A stretch of DNA of 64,000 nt, taken from positions 40,028,916 to 40,092,915 of the forward strand of contig CM037857.1 of the NCBI GenBank assembly GCA_021292105.1, read 5' to 3'. Positions 43,001-58,000 of this stretch are shown here, piece by piece. The position numbers and the translations under genes are program-made. The first letter of the stretch is position 1. Each line of letters begins with the position of its first letter. This DNA is from Anadara kagoshimensis (lineage: Eukaryota > Mollusca > Bivalvia > Arcoida > Arcidae). The notes under the pieces were generated by a model. It was not told the DNA's origin. It saw only the letters and a list, made by a program, of their open reading frames with translations, and searched no databases.

Positions 43001-46000
43001 TAAATACTCAAGTCACAGATTTTTAATGTATATAGAGTTTAAACATGGAAACCATTCTAAACCAGATCCAGACAAAATGTACTGACGTAAGAGCATCAGG
43101 TTTTGAATGGTTTCACTGTAGTAAAATATTGTACACCATAGCTATTTTGACTTTAATATAAAGTTTAATAAATCCATGACAAACAAGTGTGTCTATAATA
43201 TTTTAATTTTGATGAACTTTAATGACAGAATTTAAATTTTAAAATTCCATTTCAGGAAATTCTCATTACCAAAACTTCTATAATGTACAATATGTATTCC
43301 TGTTTATAAGTCAATGCACTACAAACATTAAATACATTAAATTAAATAATCAAAATAATAAAATTTAACAACAAAACTGGTTCTGATTAATATCTGAAAA
43401 TAAGGATCAAATAAAACAAATCAATGCAAAAGTAACCAATCAACACAAATCAACTGAATAACCAATCAAAAATAAAGAAATAATCCACCCTTATCATTTG
43501 TTAACCACAATACTGATTAACCAATGAAAACAAGGTTTACATTCATCGTCGGCTAACCAAATATATCAACAAATGAAAACAAGGTAATGCACATTTATGA
43601 ATGCCAACCAAATATTGATCAACCAATGAAAACAGACTATATATTTACCATTGGGCAACCATTATTAATTAACTAAGTACATGACATGTAAATGATGCAT
43701 AGTAAAGCAAAATGCACCAGTGGAGATATAATATTCTGAAAATCTGGATGAGATTACATGTATACAAAACAATAATTAAACACAATTAAATCTCAATACC
43801 ACATTAAATAAATAATTTAATAAATAATAAATACTCTAAATTAATACATAACCATATAAAGCAAGTAAATAGAAACCTTTAATACAGAGAAAAGTAACAA
43901 GAAGTACAATGAACATGCAATATCCATGACAACACATACAACAAGGGAAAACATCACCATAGCAACTAATGTTATACATAGATACAAGACATGCGGTGAA
44001 ACCAGTCACCATAGCAACAAATACAGTGTACAAATGGTTAGACAAGCAGTACAGAAAGGGTCTGGATATACAGGTTGTAAAGTGGTATATATATGTGTGG
44101 TTAGCCATGCAAAGTGTGAAAACAAACCAACCCATCTCCCCTGCTGAAGAAATTTTAGGCAGTAACAATCTAGCAGATGCTATTGTGTCATCTTCATTGA
44201 CTCTGTCCCTAAGTGTAAAGATGCATATTTGTTTATCAAACTGAATCAAATATAAAAGTTATATAAATCACTGGAAATCATGGCTCGGACATATCTGACA
44301 TTTTGCAATGGCTTACATTCATACAATACTTGACAACACGAGATATATGCACAACTACCAGTATTTATAATAGGATCATTCAGCCATAATTTCGCAGAAT
44401 CCATAGTGTCATATTTACAGGAAACATCAAAGTAGGCGATTCAAAGTTTAATAGAACAAATTCAATGAATTAGGATCCCCCTTCAGTAGGTACATTTTTT
44501 ATTTGCAATTACATGTATGTTAAAAAACGTCAAAACTTACAGGAAAATGAGCAAACAAACCCCGGTTAATGATATGAACATCTATCAATGTTGATACTTT
44601 GCATCAAGTTTTGTAATATAGAGCTTTATAGTTTGTGAGAATTACCCTGGGCAAGAAGTGACTGGACAGAAGGACAAAAGAATGGAATGGAAGTAAGGAA
44701 GTTTGAATTTAATATTCCCCAGTTTCTTCGACAGAAAGGGGGGGGGGATAAAAATGGTCCATAAGCGTTGTAAAGAATTATACTGTACATGAACTATCAC
44801 ATCTATTTCAAACTACAGTATCATAAAAATGGTCATAAATACAGCCAGAAACATCAGGTCTTAAAGATATGTGCAAAATAATGTCCAGATCCTAGACTTG
44901 AAAACTGTCAAAAAGGTGACATGATCCAAGTAAAAAAAAAACATTATGCAAAGAGATAATATTTGGCAACTAAAATGAAAATTTAAGCTTATAAGAAAAA
45001 TAAGTAATAAAATGACAATAGAGATAATACACCTTAAAAAAGACAGGAGTAATAAAAGTTTATATAATAACATAAATAACATGATAAAAGAAAAATATAT
45101 GTATTTGTCTTTAAAAGCCACCAAAGGGAACCAGTAGAAGTGGCCTTTTTGGGCAGGTGGTCCTTATATATAGGTTCAAATTAACTGAATAAAGAGTAAT
45201 TGGTATAAAATTTTACTGGCCATCAAAAGCAGATGGCCCTTATATATAGGTGGCCTTTAAGACAGGTTAGACTGTATTTCAAAAGAGGGGTCTAGTACAA
45301 GCAACTGTTAGGATGGTTACCAAAATTCTTAACTTATTTAGAAAACTTTGATAAACACAGACACCTTGCTATTTCAAACCACATGGTATATAGCCCCTAT
45401 GCTAAGCAAATGCCTGTATAATTTACTTTTTTATATTTTGTTTCAAATTTTCACATGCTGACATTTCCAGTTTATTATAATTCTATCTAGCAGTTATAAT
45501 ATCCCTTTTAAAACATGCTAAATAACATTCATATCTATTGAGGAAGATCTGATGTTATAATTACGTACCGGTATGTATCATGTTATTGTCTCTTGCACCA
45601 GACACCTGTCATGCTTATAGGTCAATCTTTACTCAACCATCGCCAGAATGTTAAGATTTGGGTAATTTATAAAGGGGTTACTTTGGTTAGGATTATTCTA
45701 GAATACAATCTGGACTAGAATAGTAATTATACTTTGATAATTCTTCTATGCTACACATATGTTATTTAGCCCAAGAATAACCACTAAATTTGTTGCTAGT
45801 TAAAACTTGAAATTCCTCAAAAACTAAGGTATACTCTCTCCTTCAAAGTATTTCCTTAGCTAAATTTGGTAATATGTATGTTGGTCCTTTAGGTATATTT
45901 TCAACATCTTGATAACAATTTTGGTTTAATAATTTTTATCCAAGCACCACTGATGAGGAATTGTATTCCCAAACAGCCATCTAGCGCTGTTAAATTAAAA

Positions 46001-49000
46001 CTGGTAAATGTAATTAGCTTAACATTATATAAAGATGAATAACTGTCTCCCCTATCCCCTGTCATTACTTTTATAATGCAGATATTACAGAAAATATTTG
46101 TTTCCTTGAATTTTAATACAATACTTTTGATATCATCAATATTCATATTCTAATAAACCTTTGCCTTTTTGTTATTTTGATTTTTGACAAACAGTGACCA
46201 GAATGAATGCCACCCCTCCCCCATGACAATAACCCCTGTAACAACCATTTATCTTTTGTCGAAATTTGTCTGCTTATCATAACAGTTGAGTTGAGTAATG
46301 GTGTTTAAAGTCCGAGTCAAGAATATTTCACTTATATTGAGACATCGCCAGCTATCGGCGAAGGTGCAGAAATTTTGCATTTGCATTACGCTTATGGCAT
46401 TATACAGCCGGGTTCTTAAGACTTGTACTCTAACAATCACAAGTTTGTATGGAAACAAATACATTCTTACATATGGCCTTACAAATATCCCTTGTTAACA
46501 CTACTGTAAACACTCTGTATTCTCCTATTAAACCCAGTATTTCCCTAACGATGGAATTATAAAGACTACATGAACTACATGTGATAATTCACAACATCAC
46601 TACAGTGTAACTATCAAAACTTTCTTCTATTTCCATTATGCTTGACAGATTTACTCAAGGAGAAACTTAAAATAACCATGACATTGTGTACAGACCTGAA
46701 ATTGGGGACAAATTCTTCTGGCAAAAGTAATACTTTATACAAAAAATGTTCCTAAAGTTAAAATCTTGAAAGTTTCTGCAACATGATGGATTGCAAGTCT
46801 CTTCTGAAATTTGGATATAAAATTGTTCATCACAATTTGATGCCAAGAAATTAACTTATAGTGACATCACCTGATGATGCTTTTATAATCAAACTATACA
46901 AAAACTGCTGGATCTGGATATTGAAAATTCACATGAAATGATCTACTGGCTTTATTTACCCACAGCTCATGCAAGTTAAACCAAGTTATTTCCCCCGATG
47001 ATCTTTTCTACTCATACACTAAATAAATCCATAATATTTTATATCTGTAGCCAGATTTCCAAAATAAGAGAAAATATACTTATTTCTTATTTTTCAACAA
47101 ATTTCTATGATAGATTACTTTTTGAAAGAATTTCCCAGAACATAGTAGCCAATAGTGATTTTGACTACCAGGAATAGAAATGTAGATACAGATCTAGTCT
47201 ATTCAAGTAAATTAAATACCGTCAAGCACATTGGAAACTGAAAGTTGTTTCCTGTATTGTAAATGTGATAATAAAATAAAACATTAATATGTGAGAGAAC
47301 TATGAATTTTAAATATATATGCGAGATACTTTTGTAACATGAAACAGAAATTAATTTCAATTCCAGCCCTCATGTGTTTTAAGGTACTTCCCATACAAAA
47401 TCTACAACACTACATCATATATCAATACAGAAGTATTGGGATATCCAATAACAACTCATTATTATATATCATGACATTAAATTACCGGAGGCATTAACTT
47501 GTCAACTTACTGTATAGTTGCTTTTATTCACTGGGTATTTAATTTCACTAAATTCATGGTTTGACTTTTTAGCACGAAATTTAATATGAATATTTTCATG
47601 TAGAATTCATTAACCATAATCTGAGATAATCCATGCAGAAAATTGTTAACACTTTCCACTGCATCACGGAATTTTATACCCATTAATAAGTTAAAGTGTC
47701 TGAACCACGGAATTTGTTCCCCGCAGAATTAAACAACTATACAGTAACATATATACAATCTGTCATGTATCTGGCTTCTTATCCTCTGTCCTCTACTGAG
47801 GCATGTAACCTGAAATAAGAAGCTAATTAAAATTAGACCTGCAAAATAAACTGATTGATTAAATAAATTATAACTAACTAAAAATAAAATAAAAAATCTT
47901 ACCAGTCTTTTATCATTAGTTTAATTCTTTCACACATTGAGGGAAACTGAAAATAAACACAAACATATTGTTTCATATTTTTATAAAGGATATAAAATGG
48001 TATTTAGAATAAGCATGTAAATCTAAAACAACAAAGTTTACAACAAATTAAAATTTAGCTAGCCAAAATCTTAATAACTTTATATCCATTGCTTTTTTGG
48101 GGGGGTATTCAGTGACTGGATGACCTAAAGTGCATGCTAACAAATCACAGCATCTCCTAGTACCTAGCTTCAAAACCCACTTTGCCACAGATCCCAGTGT
48201 TGCAAGGTTTGTCAATTCAATAAAAGTGAAAGAATTTTGACCTGGATGTAAATATTCTATTACTCAACTCCAATTATCTGTTTCTCTTGTATAATAATCT
48301 AATGTATTTATTAAGCTTATGTTTAACACATAGTTCATCTCTTGGAAAACATGTGAACATATGAAAAGAAATGTCAAGGATTAGCTTAATCTAAAGAGAT
48401 CTGGCTTTCTCTTCCTTCGTTTAAGAAACTTCACTTAAAGCCTTAATATTGGACATCAATACATATACCAGAGGTATAAGTTCTTCCTTACTTCTAACAG
48501 ACAAATTTAGGATTTCAATAACAAACAGTTTTATTTCTATAATAAAAGTGAGTTTTCAGTACATGTTTATATTATAACAAACCTGTAACCCCATTCTAAG
48601 TATCTGATTCCACTCTGGATGATCATTACTGTACATAATCTTAGACTGGACCTTAAATAGAAGTTATACACTAAATTAGACCAATGTGTGATGTGTACAG
48701 TTATTAAGTGTCTAATGCTCATACATAATACAGTCAAGGGTACCTGTTGTGTAAACTATAAAAATAATCAAGATCAAGAAAAAAACACTCAGCTTGTCAG
48801 CACATCTAGAACATGCCAATGTTTATACTAGGAGACAAGTACCAGTCAACAACAGCTCCTCAGATGAGAGCTTCATACAGACAAGTTAAAAATTGGCTAA
48901 GTACATGTATAAAAGAATTGTCATCATTTTTTGAAAGCCTATGTTTTAACCAGTTTGTTTATATATAAAATATTTTCAATTTCATATTTTTTTTACATTT

Positions 49001-52000
49001 CACTTTTGTTTATTCATCAAAGGGACATAAATGTAGACCAATAAATACTATATTCAATCATCCAAAATCAACTCTTTCATGTTGAAAGTACATATATTCA
49101 AATGACCTTGACAATAACAATCATCATCAATTCTATTTTTGCAGAAATGTTCAATAGTGTAAAAAATGATCAAAGATTGTTTTGCTTGGTAGAGAAATGA
49201 ATCTTAAATATTTCATCAAATATATGTATCATTTTCCAAGTGTCATTCATACATACATCCTTTCCTGCAAATGAGAACACAAAGTAAGGGTCAACGAGTT
49301 CCTTTTGTTCTTCTCCAATACCAAACACCTTCTTTACACCTTGCATGAAGGCAGAATCCACTGCAATTATAAAAATGTCAAGTTGAATCTATGAATTTAA
49401 AATTCAAATATGGAAAACAAATTCTAATGTTTTTTTTTTCTTTTTACTTAACAGTGATATATGATGCTAACGTTCACCATGAAAATGTCTGTCAGTTTGC
49501 TTCCTGAAGGTCAGTAGTTTTCTCTGAACACTTCAATTTCCTCCACAATCCATGAGCTGGCCACCTTGAAGAATCTTGACTGGGTTGTAAAATACTATTA
49601 ATCCACCTCTCTCTACTCTTGCTTTATACTAAATCAACAATGTTGTTTCAGGAATATGCAGTGAGAATGGTATCAATATTCATCAGAAACAATAGCATTG
49701 TACAAATGTAAGCTAGCATCATATGGTATGCTGATATGCTGATGAAGCCCATTATTGCAGCATTGTCATCTAAATGTATAACTGTCTCTTGAGAGCCAAA
49801 TACCCCCACCCCCAACATTTAATGTTTTCCCAGCAACCTTGACTTTTCCAATATGACCTTGGTTCAAGACCATGACACACTTTTTGAACGTGACGATTAT
49901 TCATGTGATATTTTAAGGACAGTTGCCCAAAGTGAGATGTGGCCTGGACATGATTTACATGGAAAAACAGATGAACAGACATACCACCCTCAAGCTAGTT
50001 TTTAGGGTATAATTAATATCTGAATAATGGCTTACTTCTAGGTATGTCTTCTGCTCTGTAAATCTTCAAATTAAACGTTGCTGGTCTAAGCTGAACACCT
50101 GCTGGTCTCAACAAATTACTGAAAATAAAGGTAAAGTGTATTTATGATACCTGTATCACTATACAAATAAAACAACGACACTTCAGTTGGTTAGGTCATG
50201 TGATATGTGATGAGAATGCCCAATGACAGATTACCAATTTCAGCATTAAATTGGACACTGCCTGGAAAAAGAAAGCCTGGTAGACCTCATACCATCTGGA
50301 AGAGAACCATCCAAGTAGAGCTACAGGATCTGGGATACACCTGAGATGAAGCTTAACACCTTGCAAAAACAGAGACAAATAGAGGACGCATGTTGGTGCC
50401 TTATGTCCCAGCAGAGATGAAGAGGGTAAGTAAGTAAGTATTTATAACATATGAAATTATATGTTATGATTAAATGGATGGAACTGGCCTCATGAACATA
50501 AAAAAAAGATCTGCATTTAAGAAGTCTTGGCGATTAAGCCATTTTCTCAAAAACAAAGTTTATAACAATTAGATGACTGCAAGATCACCTATGTCTTTTC
50601 AAAAGAAACAAGAGGCCCATGGGCCTTAACGCTCACCTGAGGAAGAGTACATATCTTATGCAGAGGTTCAATGGTCAATGACATTAATACAAGAGAATAT
50701 CACAATTTTCAGCAGTAAGGGCCAATAATATGCAAGTATTTTTGCAAATTAATTATAATAATTATTATATAAGTATGCTATATATAACATATTTAAAGTC
50801 TAGCTACAATATATTATTTATAAATAGCTAAAACATCTGTATATTAAAATGTGCATTAGGCCAATACCTACAATATTCCCATATACATGCCTATACAAAA
50901 AGTTTATAGTTTTTGAGATAATTAACCATTTAAGTATTCGTTTGCATCTATGACCTTGACCTTTGAACCTATGACCTTCATTCATATATCAAAATGATTG
51001 TTGTGCAAATGCCTACAATATTCCAATATACATGCCTACACAAAAAGTTTATAGTTTTTGAGATAATTAACCATTTAAGTATTCTTTCTCGTCTATGACC
51101 TTGACCTTTGAACCTATGACCTTCATTCATATATCAAAATGATCGTTAGGCCAATACCTACCTTATTCCAATATACATGCCTATACAAAAAGTTTATAGT
51201 TTTTGAGATAATTAACCATTTAAGTATTCATTTGCATCTATGACCTTGACCTTTGAACCTATGACCTTCATTCATATATCAAAATGATCGATAGGCCAAT
51301 ACCTACAATATTCTAATATACATGCCTATACAAAAAGTTTATAGTTTCTGAGATAATTAACCATTTAAGTATTAGTTTGCATCTATGACCTTGACCTTTG
51401 AACATATGAACTTCATTCATATATCAAAATGATCATTGTGCAAATGCCTACAATATTCTAATATACATGCCTATACAAAAAGTTTATAGTTTTTGAGATA
51501 ATTAACCATTTAAATATTCGTTTGCAGCTATGACCTTGACCTTTGAACCTATGACCAGGGTTCCCACTCTTTTCTCTTTTAAAAATTCCAGGGCTTTTCC
51601 AGGTTTTTTTAAGGTTTTTTCACACTTTTCAAGGACAGGATTTCTTGATATAACCCTAAAACCTAATAGTCTAATTACTTTTAAGATCAACATTAATGAT
51701 AAGCATTTTATAAAAGTACATGTACTATCTTGTGAATCTGGAACATCATACATGTATACATGTGTAAATCTTGACCGATTCATAATGTTCATTCATTTTA
51801 CACCAATAAAGAAAATATGACAAGGTATGTGGTTGTATTAACTGCCTGTTTATTTAATATTAATTCTTTTAAGTTACAAATTAAGTCCGTCACTTCATAA
51901 ACGTCTAATGCCGTTAGCTCTGAAAAATGTCCTTGATGTTGGTATAATACAGAAAGAAATACTAAAGAAGATTCGTCTAAATTCACCAAATCCGATTTTA

Positions 52001-55000
52001 AACAGACATCATTCAATATTATTGCTTTCGGAAACTTCGTTCCTTTTACAAAGCCAAGCGTTTCTCTTGATATAAAATATTTAACAATATTAATGTTGGA
52101 CCGCCACATGGTATAAAATCTATGTTACTTTGAAGACATTAAAACCATGACAACATCATATTATTTCTCATCAATTACAAACGCATTGATGACTTGATCG
52201 GCACTTATAATTGTTAAAACGAAAAATGAATTGGTCGTTTCCGTGTTTAGCGACTAGGAATTGTCGTGCAAGTAAGAGTTATCTCTCTTTCCCCTTACCA
52301 ACGTAACGTATCGGCAAAATTCAAGACTTTTTCCCGGATTTTTAATTTTTTTGTGGAATTCAATGGTTTTCCCGACCGGGAATTAATAAATTGAAATTCC
52401 CGGGGTTTTCCCGTTTTCAAGGATGCGTGGGAACCCTGTATGACCTTCATTCATATATCAAAATAATCGTAAGGCCAATACCTACAATATTCCAATATAC
52501 ATGCCTATACAAAAAGTTTATAGTTTTTGAGATAATTAACCATTTAAGTATTCGTTCAATTCTATGACCTTGACCTTTGAACCTATGATCTTCATTCATA
52601 TATCAAAATGATCATAAGGCCAATACCTACAACATTCTAATATACATGCCTATACAAAATGTTTATAGTTTTTGAGATAATTAACCATTTAAGTATTCAT
52701 TCGCGTCTATGACCTTGACCTTTGAACCTATGACCTTTATTCATATATCAAAATGAACGTTAGGCCAATACCTACAATATTCCAATATACATGCCTATAC
52801 AAAAAGCTTATAGTTTTTGAGATAATTAACCATTTCAGTACTTGTTTACATCTGTGACCTTGACCTTTGAACCCATGACCTTTATTCATATATCAAAATG
52901 ACCATTGTGCCATTACCTACAATATTCTGATATACATGCCTATACAAACAAGAGGCCCATGGGCCTTAACGCTCACCTGTGACCTTTGAACCCATGAGCT
53001 TCATTCAAATATCAAAATGATAATTCGGCCAATATTCTAATATACATCCCTATACAAAAAGTTTATAGTTTTTGAGATAAATAATCATCTCAGTACTTGT
53101 TTGTATCTGTGATCTTGACATTTGAACCCATGCTCTTCATTCATCTATCAAAATGACCACTGTGCCCGTACTAACAATATTCTAATATACATGCCTATAC
53201 AAAAAGTTAATAGTTTTTAAGATAATTAACCATTTAGGTATTCATTCGCATCTGTGACCTTGACCTTTAAACCCATGAGCTTCATTCATATATCAAAATG
53301 ATCATTAGGATAATACCTAAATAGTCTAATATACATGCCTATACAAAAAGTTCATAGTTTTTGAGATAAATAATCATTTCAGATCTTGTTCACATCTGTG
53401 ACCTTGACCTTTGAACCCATAACCTTCATTCATATATCAAAATGGTTGTTAGGCTAATACCTACAATATTCTAATATACATGCATATCCAAAAAGTTAAC
53501 AGTTTTCAAGATAAATAACCATTCAGGTATTCATTCACATCTGTGACCTTGACCTTTGAACCTATGACCTTCATTCATATATCAAAATGATCGTTAGGAT
53601 AATACCTAAAATATTCTAATATACATGCATATCCAAAAAGTTAACAGTTTTCAAGATAAATAACCATTCAGGTATTCATTCACATCTGTGACCTTGACCT
53701 TTGAACCTATGACCTTCATTCATATATCAAAATGATCGTTAGGATAATACCTAAAATATTCTAATATACATGCATATCCAAAAAGTTAACAGTTTTCAAG
53801 ATAAATAACCATTCAGGTATTCATTCACATCTGTGACCTTGACCTTTGAACCTATGACCTTCATTCATATATCAAAATGATCGTTAGGATAATACCTAAA
53901 ATATTCTAATATACATGCCTATACAAAAAGTTAATAGTTTTCAAGATATATTGACAAATACATAATTTTTAGCAATTTCCCCACTCAGCACCTTACCATT
54001 TCCCCATTTTGAGCCCCATGGCTACCATTTGTGCAAATCTGAAACTAGATGACCTAAGGATGTTATATATGAAATAAATAAGGTATATGTCTTGTAGATT
54101 CAGAGGAGAAGATTTTTAAAGTTTTTCACTATTTCCCCCCTTATGGGGCCCCAAGGGGACATAACTCCTTCATTTGTGCAAATCTGAGAGGGCTTCACCC
54201 AGGCATGATGGTTACCAAGTTTCATTAAATTTGGCCCAGTGGTTTTGGAGGAGAAGATTAAAATGTAAAAAGTTTACGCACGACGGACGACGGACGACGG
54301 ACGACGCACGACGGACGAAGATGGATAGCAATAGCTCATCTGAGCTTTCAGCTCAGGTGAGCTAAAAATTCATAGTTTTGCAGATAATTAACTATTTTGG
54401 TATTCTTGGACATCTGTGACCTTGACCTTTGAACCCATGACCCTAATCTATGTATCAAAATGATTGTCATGTCAATACCTACAAATAACTGAAAATCCTA
54501 CACCATTATCACAAGAAATGCTAAAAAAAATAGCATTTTTATCAAAGGTCAAAAACTGGGACATGACCTTGACCTTCGACCTTGACATCAATTGGAAGAA
54601 AATTGCAAGACAAGATCAACAGTGAAAATTCCATACAATTATCTTCAGCCATTATGAAGTTATAACAATAAATGTCTCTTTTAAAAACTTACATAATTTT
54701 ACGCAAAAAACGCGTAACCTATTTTTCGTTCAATTTTCATGAAAAACACAATTATAGTGTATCTAGGTATCCTGAATCCAAATATCCAATCAAAATTTGC
54801 CTGCACCTTTTGGTTTCAGAGAAGAAGATTTTTTTGTCTTTTGGCTATTTATAGTAACGGCAGCCATATTGTTGGGCGTGGTCAAACCCCGAACACAATT
54901 TTGAAAGCCTGTTACCCAGGCATAACAATCACCAAGTTTCATCAAATATGGCCCAGTAGTTTTGGAGGAGAAGATTAAAATGTAAAGTTTACGCACGACG

Positions 55001-58000
55001 GACGACGAACGACGGACGACGGACGACGGACGGTGATAGATAGCAATAGCTCATCTGAGCCTTTTGGCTCAGGTGAGCTAAAAAGGCTGAAATTAAAGAT
55101 GACCTATATCAACTTTAAAACCTTCAAAATATAGAAATTTCTACATATAATTAACGATAAAATACAAGTATTATTACAGGTAAAATAGAAAAACTCTTTG
55201 GTTACAGCGAGACAAAAACCTTTGACCAGCGAATCTAGCCATTTCACCGGTGCTAGATTACCCTGTCTCACCCTGGTTGAGACAGATCACAGGAACAGTC
55301 TCCCACATTAATTGGAGTTCTCTGACTTTTAAATTTGATTCTTTGATTCTTTGAAAAAATAAAAAGGGCATTCCGGATGAGACACTATCATTTACAGACA
55401 CTAATCATTTTATCGTTAAAGCTCATTCTGGACAGGAAAATACTTAACTTCGTTTGAGATTTCTATGTCTTACACTGTTACCAGTGTAAGATTCTATTAT
55501 TCTCAACCCATGAAAAAAAATATCAACATAAACTTACCTTTCAATGTCATCAACCTCTTCTTCTTTACCTGCATAGGCCTTAAAACTCTGTAAATAAATA
55601 AATAAATTTTAGTATCAATCAAAATTAGAGGTGTTATACTTCTTACATATGCAGAAAATTGCAGAAATTTTATAACAATATTATGTTCTAATCTTTTGCT
55701 TGTCTTGTGAGGCTAAGGAACCTGTAGTCTATCACTTTGAAAAAATTCAATGCTCATTGAAGAGTTCATAGTGATCAAAATGATGACTTTAGGTAAAATC
55801 TTTTAAAAAGTTATGTTCAACAGCAAATGTTCACAAAACCTTGTCTTCAATATATTGTTTTATCTTTACTACTTTCTTTGACTTTTCACCAGTCATTTGG
55901 TTAAAGGGGAGCTTGTGGTAGTTCCTACTGACCTAAAATGATTAATGGCTTTCTCTCTGATGACAAGAGGGTGAAGCTAATAATAGCAACACATTGTGTT
56001 TGTAAACATTAAGCACATGGGTACACAGACCAATATAAAGGGGTATCCAGATGCAGAGCAAGCAGGCTCCTCCCATTTCCTTTTATACTTCTGCAATTTT
56101 ACACATCTTCAAAGAACCAGGTCCTGATGATTAGTCAGACCCTTATTTGGTTTACCAAACTACAGTAAAGAACTGTCGGAGGTTTAACACTGAGCTATTG
56201 AAAAGGAACCAAGGCTTGGCTGTTTTGCCGAGTGACTCAAATATTGACAGTTACTGGACAAATTCTGTCAAGATATAAATAGCAGCTATCAAGATATAAC
56301 TAAAATATGGCGGCCAAGATGAGCTGGCAATTACGCATTTAAATTCATCAGCTTAGTAACCACTGCAGTAGCTCAATTTGTAGAGTGCTGGCTCCGTAAG
56401 TGAGAGGTCATGGATTTGAACCTGACCGGGTTTGACCCAAGACTTGAAAGTGGGTAGCCACTGTTCTTTCGCCTTTCACTCAGCATTACAAAATGAAAGT
56501 TACGGTTCTTTTGAATGGGAATTTAAAATAAACAAGACTTTGTGTTACATTAGTCATGGCACAATTAAGAACCTTGATGTATAATGCCATCAGTGCAATG
56601 CATAAGCCAAATTTCAGCAACTTCACCTATAGCTGGCAATGCCTCGATATAAGTGAAATATTCTTGAATGGGACATTAAACACCAACTCTCATCAGCTTA
56701 GTGTTAAACTATCAACAGTTATATGGTTCTGGGCCCATCAACTTAGTTTTCACTTTACGTTTGAATTATATTCTTTATCTACTTACGGGTGCTTCATCAC
56801 CTGGTCCTATAATACAAGCACATATTTTGAGATATCCCCTGGCTCCTGCCATTTGATCAGTGGGCTCACTAAGTAGTAACCATTTATTGATGAGGGCATG
56901 ACTTGGCTCCAAATATATCATACCAATATCACACTAGATACAAAACAAAATACACAGTCATGTATATAAAACATAGTATAACAGAATTACATAAACATTA
57001 AATAAATGTTGTAATAAAGCACAGTACAATTTCTGTACTCATTTCATTTCTCATGGTAAAGTGGATGTCATAAATTTTAAATACAATACTGTAAATTACT
57101 TTGAATTTGCCAATATCAATATCACAGTTCTTTTGCAGACCCCTAAACTTTATTTTGCGCACATATAAATTTTTGACCAAAATTCAAGTAAATATTAAAA
57201 GTTACGATTAATAGGTAATTATCTTCATTTCCCAAGACATTTTGTCATGTTATATATAAGTTCCACGGTCATAGTCTATTTCCACCACTTTTTGCAATTA
57301 GGCTTTCAATTTTTGCAATTCTGGGAATATTTGCATGATATATGAAATAGCAACTGGGAGTCCTTGCAAAATTATGCAATATAAATCTCTTGCAATAAAA
57401 AAGTAATCTACAGTTGGGGTTACACCTTAGTTTGATTTCTGTAAAAAGAGAAATTTTCATGCTACTTTTAGTACTTTATCTAGATTTGACAAGCTTATTG
57501 TAAGAAATACATGGGAATATTGTTTCTCACATTTACATTTTTACATATAATGAATTAAATGACACACAAACAAGAAGTCATTAGAGACATTCAAGTGTCA
57601 ATGATATTGCAGTTTACTGATAAATTATCCATATTCTGTCACAACTCAAAAGGAAGGCAATTCAATAAACACACTGAATAACTTTCATTCAAATCCTATC
57701 AAGGAAGTTATCATTTACAAATCATTAGGAATGCTGATGACAATGACATCATGATACTGTAGGCCACATAAATAACAGGTATGTAATATAAATATTTAAC
57801 CAATATTACCTTGAAGGATCCAATAAAAGAGTCTGATCTTAACCTCCTGGAATTGAATACCTGTATGTGCAAAAATGGGAAAAATGTGTATCAGGAATTA
57901 AAAACAAGTTAAATTTGTATCCAAGTTCTGTAGAAAATTTGTATAAGTTTTGTATGATTTATGACAATGGGGTTTTGGCAGTCACAAGTGTGGTGTTTCT

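Larger units (their letters stand above)
44209..47902. other. Ferlin intron between exons 8 and 9x (3.7 kb)
   Basis: Contains dispersed repeats (44462-44685, 47050-47190), MITE-A copy 3 and a SINE-A fragment. No other gene seen. Confidence 0.65.
50609..55084 (+). mobile_element. Satellite-bearing HINE/pearl-like element, copy 2, interrupted twice
   Basis: Starts caagaggcccatgggcc and ends in the same hairpin plus A-run as copy 1. It holds at least seven monomers with a repeat length of exactly 145 bp where measured (starts 50951, 51096, 51241, 51386, 51531). It is split by an 883-bp hAT-like element (51556-52438) and by a second family member (52949-54368). Its 3' part (54371-55084) is close to copy 1 (34903-35587), which confirms that both belong to one subtype. 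Confidence 0.75.

Noticed and set aside
43836..44249. 137-codon minus-strand frame
   Set aside because: Only 44132-44208 is exon (alternative exon 9x); the rest is intron read through, with poor composition.
44861..45124. 87-codon minus-strand hydrophobic frame
   Set aside because: Translation of A-rich sequence gives Leu/Phe/Ile runs; it overlaps a degraded MITE.
51798..52109. 103-codon minus-strand frame inside the hAT-like element
   Set aside because: Not recognisable as a transposase and too short; could be a captured fragment but unsupported.
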